Origin: Cornus controversa
Taxonomy: Eukaryota; Streptophyta; Magnoliopsida; Cornales; Cornaceae
DNA: 64,000 nt
Assembly: GCA_026545225.1 (NCBI GenBank)
Contig: CM048849.1
Location: 52,956,836 to 53,020,835, forward strand
Direction: 5' to 3'
The translations under genes were made by a program, and so were the position numbers. Below the pieces are notes generated by a model. The model worked only from the letters and a program-made list of their open reading frames with translations, did not search any database and had not been told where the DNA came from. Positions 1 through 10,411 of this stretch are shown here, one piece after another. How positions within the stretch are numbered: position 1 is the first letter of the stretch; every line of letters starts with the position of its first letter.

Positions 1-21
1 CGTCTTATTCGGTGGATTTTA

Positions 22-276
22 TTGCTGCAAGAATTTGATTTGGAGATAAAAGACAAAAAGGGGACGGAGAATGTGGTTGCAGATCATTTATCTCGAATCG
101 AGTTTGAGCCGGTGATCGATGCACTACCAATTCGAGACTCATTCCCGGATGAGCAATTGTTTGGAATCACGTTGATGAAAGTTAATGGCCAAAGGTTGAA
201 ACATTGTGTGGAAGGATGTGTGCCAAGAAGAGACGTGGAGTCCGTCGACTTGACGGATCCCATCTATCCGACTTAA
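22..276 (+). pseudogene. Athila-type pol remnant: RNase H end fused to integrase C-terminus
   Basis: This open frame enters from the left edge and ends at a stop at 274-276. Its first ~50 residues are the end of a Ty3/gypsy RNase H ([19 protein letters not shown] followed by the linker FPDEQLFGI). The next residues, [13 protein letters not shown] then VDLTDP, are typical of the very end of Athila-type integrase. The whole integrase zinc finger and DDE core expected between them (over 1 kb) is missing, yet the reading frame continues across the junction near base 165-175. The polyprotein is therefore an internally deleted, non-functional remnant. The pol-like reading and its sense orientation agree with the LTR at 3978-5486. 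The clade assignment is from family knowledge. Confidence 0.8.
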
Positions 277-1166
277 TCCCTTCGGAGAGTCAATCGTCTC
301 CTACGGACGTTAAATAGTAGGTTTTGTATGTATTTCTATACTTTATTTCTTTTAGTTTTCTTTAATTTTAATTTTTGATTCTAGTTTTCTTAGGTTTTTC
401 TTCAATTCTAGTTGCGTTTTAATGTTTTTTCTTTGAGTTTTTGATGTATAAGTTGCTTCCGGAGGATGCCAAGAGGTGTACCGAGGTATTCGGACTCAAG
501 ACGGGTGAAAAATCGTGCTCTCGGTCGACCTTGGGCGATGGAGACTCAAAAATATCAAGTCTCGGTCGAACTTGGGCGATGGAGGGTCAAACAGGCCTTC
601 AGGGGGGGGATCGATCGCCCCAGTCAAGGGGGATCGATCGCCCCATGATTTTCCATGAGGACCAGCACCTTCAGGTGGGCGATCGATCGCCCATCCTAGG
701 GGGGATCGATCGCCCAAGCCCAAAACATGGGCTGGCCGAGAGTTCTCCTTATATATGGACACCCACTCCTCCTATATTGCTCCTACATGCATCCTAAGCC
801 TCTTTGAACTCCAATTCAAGTCCTACATCATCCGGAAAACTAATTTCTTCAATTAGTGATTATTATACAAGGATTCAACATTGATCAACATCAACTTCAA
901 CATCAAAGAAGATCAAAAATCACTAGTTCTCAAAGGAAGCTCACACTTTTTCAAGTTCAACATCAAAGTAAGTGAAGTTTTTCCTTGAAGAAATTATTCA
1001 AATCTTTTTGAGGGCTTTTGAAGACCAAGTTTGGGGGATCAAATTGGTGCAATTACTTGTTCGATTTGGGTGGAAAAATTGCCGAAAAAAGGAGGTTGAA
1101 GGTTACAAAAGAATTGTGCACACCAAGTGTTCGATTTAATTCCTCAACTACACTTTTTCTACTTCT
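277..1166 (+). repeat. Athila-like untranslated spacer with four GATCGATCGCCC motifs
   Basis: Spacer between the pol remnant and the next frame of the same retrotransposon. It is T-rich at 300-440. At 600-720 it carries four near-palindromic copies of GATCGATCGCCC (about 609-622, 632-644, 677-692, 702-715); the third is a perfect 16-bp palindrome. A PPT-like CAAGTTTGGGGG lies at 1026-1037. Short open frames here read the repeats as Gly-Ile-Asp-Arg-Pro and are not judged to be genes. Confidence 0.6.
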
Positions 1167-2390
1167 ATGGCACCAAAGAGAGCAAGTCACCAAGATGCTT
1201 CAAGTTCACGTAATCCTCGCCGAGCGAGGAATGATCCGACCACAGGTTCTTCACGATCTCGCCGAGACGGTATTCAAGAGAGATGGCATCCAAGGGCGTT
1301 GAACTATGAAACAACGTTTGACATAGCCGAACTTTATGGTATGTTTCCCGAGACACGATGGGGGATTTCCGACATCCGTCGTCGTCGGTCGGCATCCATT
1401 TTTGTTCCACTCTCATCTACCATTTACCCGAGGCTTGTCAAGGTATTTTATCAAAACTTGATGCCGAAACCTGATGAGCGGGATGTGCTTACTTCTTCCA
1501 TAGATGGAACAATAGTTCGAGTGGACATGTCATCCATTGCCATTGCTATGGGTTGTCCTCATGAATGCCCAGCTGATTTATCTCATATCTACACTCCTTT
1601 ACCCGACGAGTTGTCGGTGGGCAATATGGTTGCACGATTGTGTGCCAACCAATTCTCCGGGCCAAAAAGGAATGCAGCTTCAAAGTCTTCAATGCCAAAT
1701 CATTTATGGTTCCTTGACGCTGTGCTACTCAAGAATGTATGTCCAATTGGACATAAAACCGAAAGACGTCAAGAGTTCCTCAGAGCCTTATATGCCATAC
1801 ATTTTGGGCATTGGCTGTCACTCCCACAGATTGTCTGGGGCCAGATGGAGAAATTCTATTCCAAGGTTGTGGCCAAGGTACCAGACAGTGCAAGTGACTG
1901 GGAGTTTCCATTCCCTACTATTATTCACCAGTTGCTTGTATCACAGGGGTATGCAGTCCACGAGGACGAGCTTGCCTTTCCACATGACCTTCATTATGGC
2001 ACGCATGACTGGAACTTGAGTCGATCTCATATGCACCAGAGAGTCATAGCGGCGCCTGGTGAGGTATCTCGGTTGGCCCAAGGAGGAGAGCATGTAGATG
2101 TACCACCACCGGTGGATGATCCAGAGGAGATGGAGGCAGAGGAAGAGGAAGTGCATGCACAGGCTGGTGGCCATGATTATCAATACTTAGAAGGGCAGAT
2201 TGCTGGGTTGACAGCCCAGTTTGGCACCTTACAGACAGAGGTCTCCACACAGTTTGGTGCAATGAGAGCAGAGATAGCGGATCACTTTCGTGACACTCGC
2301 CAAGAGCAACTAGAGATGCGGAGGATGATGCGTGCACTGATGCGCCAAGCAAACTTAGATCCGGATGCTCAGTCACCACCACATCCTTGA
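1167..2390 (+). CDS. Athila-type downstream ORF (env-position, putative plant transposon protein domain)
   Basis: A 407-residue uninterrupted frame, sense to the retrotransposon, between the pol remnant and the 3' LTR. This is the position where Athila elements carry their env-like or extra ORF. Residues 1-45 are basic and Ser/Arg-rich. Residues ~50-300 resemble the 'putative plant transposon protein' domain common in plant retroelements (YPRLVKVFYQNL, then IAIAMGCP, then FLRALYAIHFG). Residues ~310-330 are acidic. The C-terminus (about 338-395) is a predicted coiled coil with repeated QFG units. No signal peptide or membrane segment is visible, so an envelope function is not supported. The start is the first ATG of the frame. 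The intact frame suggests relatively recent activity or purifying selection in related copies. The domain call is from recognition, not a search. Confidence 0.7.
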   Translation: MAPKRASHQDASSSRNPRRARNDPTTGSSRSRRDGIQERWHPRALNYETTFDIAELYGMFPETRWGISDIRRRRSASIFVPLSSTIYPRLVKVFYQNLMPKPDERDVLTSSIDGTIVRVDMSSIAIAMGCPHECPADLSHIYTPLPDELSVGNMVARLCANQFSGPKRNAASKSSMPNHLWFLDAVLLKNVCPIGHKTERRQEFLRALYAIHFGHWLSLPQIVWGQMEKFYSKVVAKVPDSASDWEFPFPTIIHQLLVSQGYAVHEDELAFPHDLHYGTHDWNLSRSHMHQRVIAAPGEVSRLAQGGEHVDVPPPVDDPEEMEAEEEEVHAQAGGHDYQYLEGQIAGLTAQFGTLQTEVSTQFGAMRAEIADHFRDTRQEQLEMRRMMRALMRQANLDPDAQSPPHP

Positions 2391-3977
2391 CAGGAAGGTA
2401 ACCATCTTTTGTATATTATTTTATTTTTAGTTTTTCTATTTAGTTTTTTAGTTAGATTTTAGTTTTTTTTAGAATTTTTCTCTTTCATATTTATTTTCAC
2501 CCATACTATTTTCACTTGATCTTTGGGGTATAGTGGTTTGTTTTGACAGGTTGAATCATCTAAGTTTGGGGGTGTGCTTGCCTTGCCTTCATGCTAGTGA
2601 TGTCCTCTATTTTCTTTCCACTATTCCATGATCCTGGTATTATCGTTCTTACTCTTCTCTATGTTTTGATTGGTAGTACATTGAGGACAATGTACAGTTT
2701 AAGTTTGGGGGTGAGGCGATGCCTATTTTTGTGCTTTATTGCAATATGGGGGGAAATTTGTGTGAAATTCTTCTTGTATTAGGATTTTATTTTATTTTAT
2801 TTTCTTAGTTTGTTTATTTTATTTTATTTTGTTTTATTTTTAGATAGTATGTTTTGACATGATTCAAAGGATTAATACCTTATGTAGGTGCATAACTTGC
2901 AATTTTTGAGTATGTTTTGAATTTTTGAAACCTGTGATTTAAAGTATGTGGTTTTAATCATGGTTTGCTTTAACATGCTTTGGGATGATTAATTTTAGTT
3001 TCCTTACATGCACAAATACACTAGCATAGTCTTATGGGGTATAATCTTTGGTTTTGAGTTATTGAGTTACATATGCTTGATATTAATTAGTATCTCTTGA
3101 GAATGAGTACCGATAATGTGTTTTACTTGACTTCAATGAAAAAAGAAAAAGAAAAAAAAGTGATGAATAAGCAAATCAATTTGATCCTTTTCATGAGTAA
3201 CCGGGCCTCTATGCCTCAGGAAGCACGGAGTGTTCGCGTCAAAAGTGAAAGGGTGAGAAAAGATGAGCATTGGTTGTCTTGATTTGTAGCCTGACTGATT
3301 CGAGTAATTAGGTCTTCAGGGTATCTTAAAGCCTAGTGCCCTAAAGCCGTCTGGTTTGGGAGTCACTGACTGAAAGCTTGCTACATGGATCTTTCAGAAA
3401 GCTTAATAGATCAAGACATTGCACAACCAATAAAGCAATGGAAAAAAAAAAGAATGATGAAAAAAAATGAAAAAGTCATGTATGCATGTTGGGAAGTATG
3501 AGTTCAATAAGGGGAGCTAGTGAGTTGAAAGGGTATGTGTCTTAATATATTCAGAGCTGGGTTGTGCTACATGAGATGACTGCTAGTTCACTTTACACGA
3601 GGGAGCTAGAGTTGATTATTTTGAGATATGTTAATGTTAATTATGTGTGGGGACCATTGATTTGAATTATAGAATTTGAAAGTTTGAAATTATTCTTGAA
3701 TGCAAGTTTGTAACTATATATTGTAATCTTCTTCTTGAATTAATGTTGAAACAAAATTTTGAATGTTTGTGGGTAACATTTCTGGAAACCCTCACGAGAC
3801 TATACTCGTCCACTAGGGGGAACCTAGGGGTTTAAAGGCTTGTTGCATATGCTAAATGCAATCGTTTCTCCCACGAAAGTGGAGTTTGGTAGTTTAGTTA
3901 GTATTTGTTAGTTTCCTTTGTTTTAGTTTTGTTTTATTCTATTGCTAAGGGACTAGCAATATGTAAGTTTGGGGGTG
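2391..3977 (+). repeat. 3' untranslated region of Athila-like element with repeated PPT-like motifs
   Basis: Non-coding, T-rich. It carries AAGTTTGGGGGTG at about 2569-2582 and again at 2699-2711, the latter after the block CATTGAGGACAATG. The true polypurine tract is TTTGGGGGTG, directly before the LTR at 3978. A block at about 3765-3960 (GTTTGTGGGTAACA ... CTCGTCCACTA ... GACTAGCAA) recurs at about 17230-17430 in the second Athila-like element. Confidence 0.7.
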
Positions 3978-5486
3978 TGATAGGCGTTGAATGTTACGCA
4001 TTCTAGCCTCTTAACTTATGTATTTTATTCTCTTAGTGATAGATTATTTTGTGATTTTACTTTGTTTTAGTGTTTTCTGTATTTTCAGGGCCTTAATGAG
4101 TATTTCAGTTAAAATCAAGCTTTTGGGCTTTTAAAGAAGACATCCAAGATGGTGAGATGAAGCCTACATCAAGGAGATTCACTCAACCATTTATTTCAAC
4201 TCAAATCAGCCCAAGAAAGAGGTCCAAGAGAATTACAGCTGCTTAAGAAGGTTTCGGGCCTGAAGCCCAAATCTGCGCATAATGCAGTCTCAATCCCGTT
4301 TTGGAAAACGGACCAGAAGTCTTATTTCCGAGCCTCAAATCGACATTATTTTCGCGTGGGGTTGAACGAAATTTGATTCTGCACACTTTTGTATTTCACG
4401 AAAATTCCGTGAATCGGACTTCTAGTGGGTCAAAAGTTGGGCCGAAGTCAGCAGGAAAAACCCACCTGATTAGTGCTGCGGGAAACCCTAATTAATTTCT
4501 AATTGGATTAGGACTTTGGTGAATTCTCTTGGGGAATAAAAGGAAGACTTGGAGGCTGAATTGAGAGAGCTTAGACACAGAGATTGGAGAGTCTGAGAGG
4601 GCTGAAGAGAACAGAAACATATTGCAGAGACATTGGAGAACGAAGTCATACGCGTAATTCAGAAAGATGATGTCTTCTTCCTCAACAGTTGAAGCTTCTT
4701 CTTCTACCATGAGCGGCTAGTTCATCCACTAGGGTTTTGATGTAGCCCTAACAAAGCATCAATGGTTTGATTGTTTTAATTATTGGGGACCTTTATATAC
4801 ATGCATAGATTGTGTAATTGTGAGGATTCTTATTAAGGAATTGAGCAATAAAAGTCTTGTAAATTCAATCTCAATGATTTCTTATCTTGTCTTAGATATT
4901 TAGTTGTTGTTATTGAACTCAATCTCTTTTGTTTTCTGTGATCATGAGAGAGATTATTACACAATGGTAATCACTGAATATATTGTTATGAGCTTTGATG
5001 GATTATGCCTAGAGAAGATGAACCATACTGCACCCTAGATTAGAGTAGTTAGGCAGATGGCCCATGCCAATCGAAGATAGTCCATGGCTTAGCCTTAATC
5101 ATATGTTATCTTCTTGACGGATGAAGGTGAGCTTGTAGCCACCGACACCACTTATGCATGATGTAATTCCCCTATAGTTGATTCAATTGACCATTGATTG
5201 TGGAGTTAGTGGTGAAGTCAAACACCCTAGGTTTCTCTCTTATTATCTTCATTATCTGTTTACCTTTGATTTATTTTATTTTATCTTTTTAATTAGTTAA
5301 AAATCAGAATTCTTTTCTTATAAATTTAATTAGAATTAGTTCTGTGTTCCAACTCATCAGAACATAATCCCTGAGGTACGATACCCATTCATTTCGATAG
5401 CCCTATTCTGCAAAGAATTCGTTCTATTGCGAAGTGTGGAAAATTTTAATTGATATACTTTTTGAGTCACACTCACACACGAATCA
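3978..5486 (+). mobile_element. 3' LTR of Athila-like element (family A)
   Basis: 1509-bp LTR starting TGATAGGCGTTGAATG after the PPT GTTTGGGGGTG and ending CACACACGAATCA. The limits are fixed by alignment with an inverted copy at 6620-8125, whose ends match base for base (TGATTCGTGTG...). The 5' LTR lies left of the window. Short frames inside it have no independent support. Confidence 0.85.
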
Positions 5487-6590
5487 AAACATCATTCATG
5501 ATTTCAAAAACTTAAGTGTTTTAAGGGTGAAAAGCATGGATATTTGTCATGTAGCTATGTAAAGACTTCACATGCATTCTTGCATGGCTGCTTGAGTTAA
5601 GTTATAGTCGGGTGGATCATTCCTACTAGGCGTAGTTGTATGCTCATCCCCATCCCCCAAACTCTTTTCAGATAAAGCTCTCATGGATGAGGAGGCTTAA
5701 AGAGTATGGAATGACTTTTGAGTTTACTTTTGGAGACATTTCTTTTGGATATGTAGATGTCCGTGCCGGTTTGTGGCATTAGGACTATGATGAAATGTTG
5801 TATTTACATTTGAATTATGTTGGTGTATTTAGATATCAAATGTAAACGGTACATGTGGCATATGTACACTTTAAGAAATGAATGTATATGACGTTTTGTT
5901 GGAATCTCAATGTTTACGCCCTATGATTATTAAAGATTTAAGATTCAAATGTATAAGTTGGAGTATGACGGTATAGCATTTGTAGATGATTTCAATGTTG
6001 AGATAATGATCCTAGGTTGTTAGAATGAGAAATGAGCATGATTATTGCTTTGTGAAGAAATGTAGGATTTTTAGGCAAGACATTTCGATTGTGCGAAACC
6101 CATGTTTTGCATGATCGAAAATCTCGATTATGCGAGATTAGAGGCTCGATTAATCAAAAAGTTGCAGGGTTGTGGATTGGTGAAAGTCCCGAATGATGGA
6201 AACCTCTGATTATACTTCGATAGTACTTCGCATGATCGAACATTTCGATTGTGCGAAGATGGCATTTCGATCAATCGAAATGCACATTTTGATTGTGCAA
6301 ATATGGTGACCAACCGTTAGTGTGTGCAAGTGTGGTCATGTGTGAGCCTTAGTTAAAGGTTAGTGTTGGGACATACATAGATATACATATGCATGTATTT
6401 AAGCTTTCGCGAGTGTAAGGTATTGATAATGATGTGAAAACACTATTCACCATCGATTTTCGGGAGATGAAAATCAGAGTGTAACAACTTGGTATCAGAG
6501 CATGATATCAAAGGGTAATTGTGGTTAGAGTGTGGATGATTAGCCTAAGTCACCTCTGGTTTCTGGGAGACAAAAATCGAGGCGTGACAA
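5487..6590 (+). mobile_element. Internally deleted Tekay/chromovirus-like LTR element
   Basis: At 6482-6501 the sequence reads GTAACAACTTGGTATCAGAG, an LTR end followed by a primer-binding site for initiator-Met tRNA (TGGTATCAGAGC at 6491-6502). About 45 bp later a second LTR-end-like stretch follows (TTCTGGGAGACAAAAATCG then GTGACA), resembling the one before the PBS (TTTTCGGGAGATGAAAATC). This looks like a 5' LTR, a stub of internal DNA and the last bases of a 3' LTR. The LTR part at 6060-6310 repeats TTCGATTGTGCGAA-like words. The left end is cut by the Athila insertion ending at 5486. Clade is inferred from the LTR end. Confidence 0.55.
6491..6502 (+). other. Primer-binding site (tRNA-iMet)
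   Basis: TGGTATCAGAGC is the standard plant retrotransposon primer-binding site complementary to the 3' end of initiator methionine tRNA. It lies just after the LTR end GTAACA. Confidence 0.7.
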
Positions 6591-6592
6591 TT

Positions 6593-8455
6593 TTTATTTA
6601 TAATTGACGTTCGGCTAGCTGATTCGTGTGTGAGTGTGACTCAAAAAGTATATCAATTAAAAATTTTCACACTTTGCAATAGAACGAATTCCTTGCAGAA
6701 TAGGGCTATCGAAAGGGGTATCGTACCTCAGGGATTATGGTCTGATGAGTTGGAATACGGAATTAATTCTAATTAAATTTATAAAGAAAAGAATTCTGAT
6801 TTTTAAACTAATTAAAAAGTAAAATAAAATAAATCAAGGTAAAATAGATATTGAAGATAATATGAGAGAAATCTAGGGTGTTTGACTTCACCACTAACTC
6901 CACAATCAATGGTCAATTGAATCAACTATAGGAGAATTACATCATGCATAAGTGGTGTCGGTGGCTACAAGCTCACCTTCATCCGTCAAGAAGATAACAT
7001 ATGATTAAGGCTAAGCCATGGACTATCTTCGATTGGCATGGGCCATCTGCCTAACTACTCTAATCTAGGGTGCAGTATGGTTCATCTTCTCTAGGCATAA
7101 TCCATCAAAGCTCTTAACAATATATTCAGTGATTACCATTGTGTAATAATCGCTCTCATAATCACAGAAAATAAGAGAAATTGAGTTCAATAACAACAAC
7201 TAAATATCTAAGACAAGATAAGAAATCATTGAGATTGAATTTACAAGACTTTTATTACTTAATTCTATAATAAGAATCCTCTGAATTACACAATCTATGC
7301 ATGTATATAAAGGTCCCCAATAATTAAAACAATCAAACAATTGATGCTTTGTTAGGGTTACATCAAAACCCTAGTGGATGAACTAGCCGCTCATGGTAGA
7401 AGAAAAAGCTTCAACTGTTGAGGAAGAAAGCATCATCTTCATGAATTATGCGTATGACTTCGTTCTCCAATGGTCCTGCAAATATGTTTCTGTTTTCTTC
7501 TCAGCCCTCTCAGACTCTCCAATCTCTATAATCTCCCTCTAACTCAGCCTCTTATTCTTTACTTTATTCTCCAAGAGAATACACCAAAGTCCTAATCCAA
7601 TTAGGAATAAACTAGGGTTTCCCGCAGCACTAATCAGGTGGATTTTTCCTGCTGACTTTGGCCCAACTTTTGACCCACTAGAAGTCTGATTTATGGAATT
7701 TTCGTGAAATACAAAAATGTGCAGAATCAAATTTTGTTCAACCTTTTGAGAAAATTATGTCGATTTGAGGCTTTGAAATAAGACTTCTGGTCCATTTTCC
7801 AAAACATGATTAAGACTGTATTAAACGCAGATTTGGGCTTCAGGCCCGAACCCTTCTTAAGCAGCTGTAATTCTCTTGGACCTCTATCTTGGGCTGATTT
7901 GAGTTAAATTATGGAATTGAATGGATCCCTTTGATGTAGGCTTCATCTAACCCTCTTGGATGTAATCTTTAAAAGTCCAAAATCCTGGTTTTAACTGAAA
8001 TAATCATTAAGGTTCTGAAAATACAGAAAACACTAAAACAAAGTAAAATCACAAAATAATCTATCACTAAGAGAATAAAATATATAAATTAAGAGGCTAG
8101 AATGCGCAACATTCGATGCCGATCACTAGCCATGCCTTAGTCATTTTTATTCATAATTGGCGTCTGGCTGGGCATGCCTTAGCCATTTTCATTCATAATT
8201 GGCGTCTGGCTGATCATGTCTTAGCCATTTTCATTCACAATTGGCATTCGGTTGGCCATGCCTTAGCCATTTTCATTCATAATTGGCATTCGGCTAGCTA
8301 CGCCTTAGCCATTTTCATTCAGAATTAGCATTCGGCTAGCCATGCCTTAGCCATTTTTGTTCACAATTGGCATTCGACTGGCCATGCCTTAGCCATTTTC
8401 ATTCATAATTGGCATTCAGCTAGCCATGCCTTAGCTATTTTTATTCATAATTGGA
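6593..8455. repeat. 42-bp minisatellite, split by a solo LTR
   Basis: Tandem 42-bp units with consensus core GGCATTCGGCTAGCCATGCC followed by TTAGCCATTTTCATTCATAA. The first unit starts at 6593-6619, is interrupted by the solo LTR, and resumes at 8126. Seven further full units and a partial one run to about 8455. Because 42 is a multiple of 3, one frame reads as 14-residue repeats (NWRLAGHALAIFIH), which explains the open frame at 8116-8328. Divergence is mostly substitutions. No promoter or start context supports translation. Confidence 0.85.
6620..8125 (-). mobile_element. Solo LTR of Athila-like family A, inverted
   Basis: 1506-bp reverse-complement copy of the 3978-5486 LTR. It is flanked by a perfect 5-bp target duplication, CTAGC at 6615-6619 and CTAGC at 8126-8130. 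No internal retrotransposon DNA remains, so this is a solo LTR left by LTR-LTR recombination. Insertion was into a unit of the 42-bp minisatellite. Confidence 0.9.
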
Positions 8456-8640
8456 GTAGTAAACAAAAAGGGCAAGACAGTGGCATTGCGCAGTGAGACT
8501 TTCTTCGCTGCACAATCCTGTTGCCTTTGCATGTTTAGGTGGGGTTTTTAATATTAATCCTGAGCCGGTGCACCCACTAATTTGATGTGGGATCCAATTT
8601 ACGAATAATAAAAAATACTAAAGTAGAAAACTCCAGTTCC
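8456..8640 (-). repeat. Probable 3' region of the minus-strand Tat-type element
   Basis: Stretch between the minisatellite and the integrase C-terminus, in the 3'UTR position of the minus-strand element. No matching LTR could be recognised here, so the 3' LTR is missing, replaced or too diverged to see. Confidence 0.35.
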
Positions 8641-8649
8641 TTGATATAT

Positions 8650-9240
8650 TTATTGAATTTGGATTTCACGAAAATCATTTTTAAGAGTTACACAAAGTAC
8701 CTTTTCAAGTGCATTGCATTCTATGGTTTTTTTTATTAGTGTCTTATCCCTGTACACTTTGCGCAATCTGTAAGCTCTTTTCCCAATCTCTTTGGTGACT
8801 TCGTATGGTCCCTCCCAGTTTGCCGCAAGTTTGCCTACATTCAATTTTCTGACGTTGTCGATTATTTTTTATAGTATCCAGTCTCCCTGCTCGAAAGACT
8901 TAAGTCTGAACTTTTTATTGTAGTTGTTACGAAGGGTTTGCTAGTACACCACCAACCTGATCTGTGCTACTTCTTTTCATTCTTCCAGTAAATCTAAGTT
9001 GTGCTCAATCTGTCGGTTTTTCTCTACTTTTTCAAATTCCTCTATCTTGAGAGTCAGAATGTTGAGCTCGAGTGGAATCACTGAATCTGTTTCGTAGGCC
9101 AAGCTGAACGTGTTGTTCCCGGTTGGATGTCGAGGGGTTGTCCGATAGGCCCATAATACATTTGGTAGCTCTTTTAACCATCGACCTTTTTTGTCTTCCA
9201 ATTTTTTCTTGATATTGGCGAATATGATTTTGTTTGTGAT
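8650..9240 (-). pseudogene. Tat-clade Ty3/gypsy integrase, C-terminal part
   Basis: Reading leftwards, the frames give TNKIIFANIKKKLEDKKGRW, LPNVLWAYRTTPRHPTG, and then, after frame breaks, NVGKLAANWEGPYEVTKEIG. These are the post-DDE helix, the GVLWAYRTT block and the C-terminal GPY/F module of Tat-type integrases. At least one frameshift or stop separates the two open stretches (9267-8977 and 8844-8650). The upstream DDE core is missing: the sequence stops at about 9240, next to the LTR at 9254. The matching N-terminal zinc finger lies at 18664-18790, beyond a 9.4-kb insertion. Confidence 0.85.
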
Positions 9241-9253
9241 TTTGGGGGTAATT

Positions 9254-10411
9254 TGATAAGTGCACAAAACATGTTATTTTACATCTCAAAATAAGTCTTT
9301 AATTACTCTTTTACTTTATTTAAATATTCTTATATTTGCATTTTATGTTTTATAGGAATTGATTTCCAAATAAAAAGAAAAACAGCAAAAAAGGGTTAAA
9401 AAGGATATATATAACCAAAGATAAACATAAGAAGAATTGTAGGAGAGATGGTATTCTGTGTAATCTGCTTTACAAGAGGTCTCAAGTTCAAAACCTTGCA
9501 AAATATTTTTTACACGGCCACGTCTGCAGTCTAGAAGTCAAATTAAAAATATGGAGATCAAATATTAGATATTTAAATTCAAAATTTGGAATTTTTGTTT
9601 TTAAATTTTGTATTTTGAATTTTGTATTTTAAAATTTTCTCACCTAAATCATTCCCTCTTACTCTATAAATAGGGGGTCTTAGGGGATGGTGAAGGAGTT
9701 AGAAAATAGTTAAAAATTGTAGAAAAAAATAAAGTGTAGTTGTAAATATTTTTTTTGTATTCATTTTATTTTCTTGTAAACACACATTTTAAGGGAGTGA
9801 TGAAGCCACTATGATGAAATATAAGTAAGTTATTTTATTTTATTGTCTAATTTTTTCTCCCAAGAGCATTCTTCTACTCTTCTATTCTGGATTTTTATTT
9901 TCTAAAATTAGAGGGAGGATTCTTCGCGTTTGCCAAATAATGATAATTCGAAGAATGCCTACCTCTGTTTACCTAGCCAATGTGGATCAGATTAAGTAAA
10001 AAAAATGTTATCTTGTATATAATCAAGTGTTTTTTTTTGCCATATCTTCCTTCATCTTTCCAAATTGTAATTGGATTGGTGAAGTGTATTGATTATTAAA
10101 GGAAAAATCATATAAGAATAATAAAAAATTTATTTATGTGGATTCGTGGTGGTGGATTCCCTTCCCTTAAGGTTTATTTTATTAGTATAGTTTTATTTAT
10201 TCATTATAATTCCAAAATAAAAAATATTTTTTAAAAAAAATAATTTTCATTCCGTAAATTAGTGTGTGAATTTGAGCTCATTCGGAATCTCATTTGAGAG
10301 TGGTTCGACCATGCTTATTAGTATACAATTTTTATTAGAGTTTTTGTAAGTTTTATTTTTGTACAAAGTGTAGAGAAGCAACGACAAATATCTACTACTC
10401 TACACTCGTTA
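9254..10411 (+). mobile_element. Left LTR of Athila-derived non-coding element (family B)
   Basis: 1158-bp direct repeat of 17453-18663. It begins TGATAAGTGCACAAAA and ends CTACACTCGTTA (the right copy ends CCCGTCA, so CA has become TA here). A TATA box TATAAATA lies at 9665-9672 in U3. It is followed by the primer-binding site TGGCGTTGTTGCC at 10414. Unusually, the 13 bases before it (TTTGGGGGTAATT) equal the polypurine tract before the right LTR. Confidence 0.88.
9665..9672 (+). promoter_or_regulatory. TATA box in left LTR of family B
   Basis: TATAAATA followed by GGGGGTC, conserved at 17859-17866 in the right LTR; probable retrotransposon promoter. Confidence 0.6.

Noticed and set aside
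441..797. Overlapping open frames over the GATCGATCGCCC repeats
   Set aside because: Frames on both strands are open only because the palindromic repeat lacks stops; no homology and no independent start context.
1167..2390. Envelope glycoprotein
   Set aside because: Right position for an Athila env-like ORF, but no signal peptide or transmembrane segment; called by its plant transposon-protein domain instead.
8116..8328. A 70-residue repeat protein (NWRLAGHALAIFIH)n
   Set aside because: Explained by a 42-bp minisatellite whose unit is a multiple of three; it begins at the edge of a solo LTR.
8126..8455. CRISPR-like array
   Set aside because: Units are contiguous 42-bp tandem repeats with no unique spacers, in a plant nuclear context.
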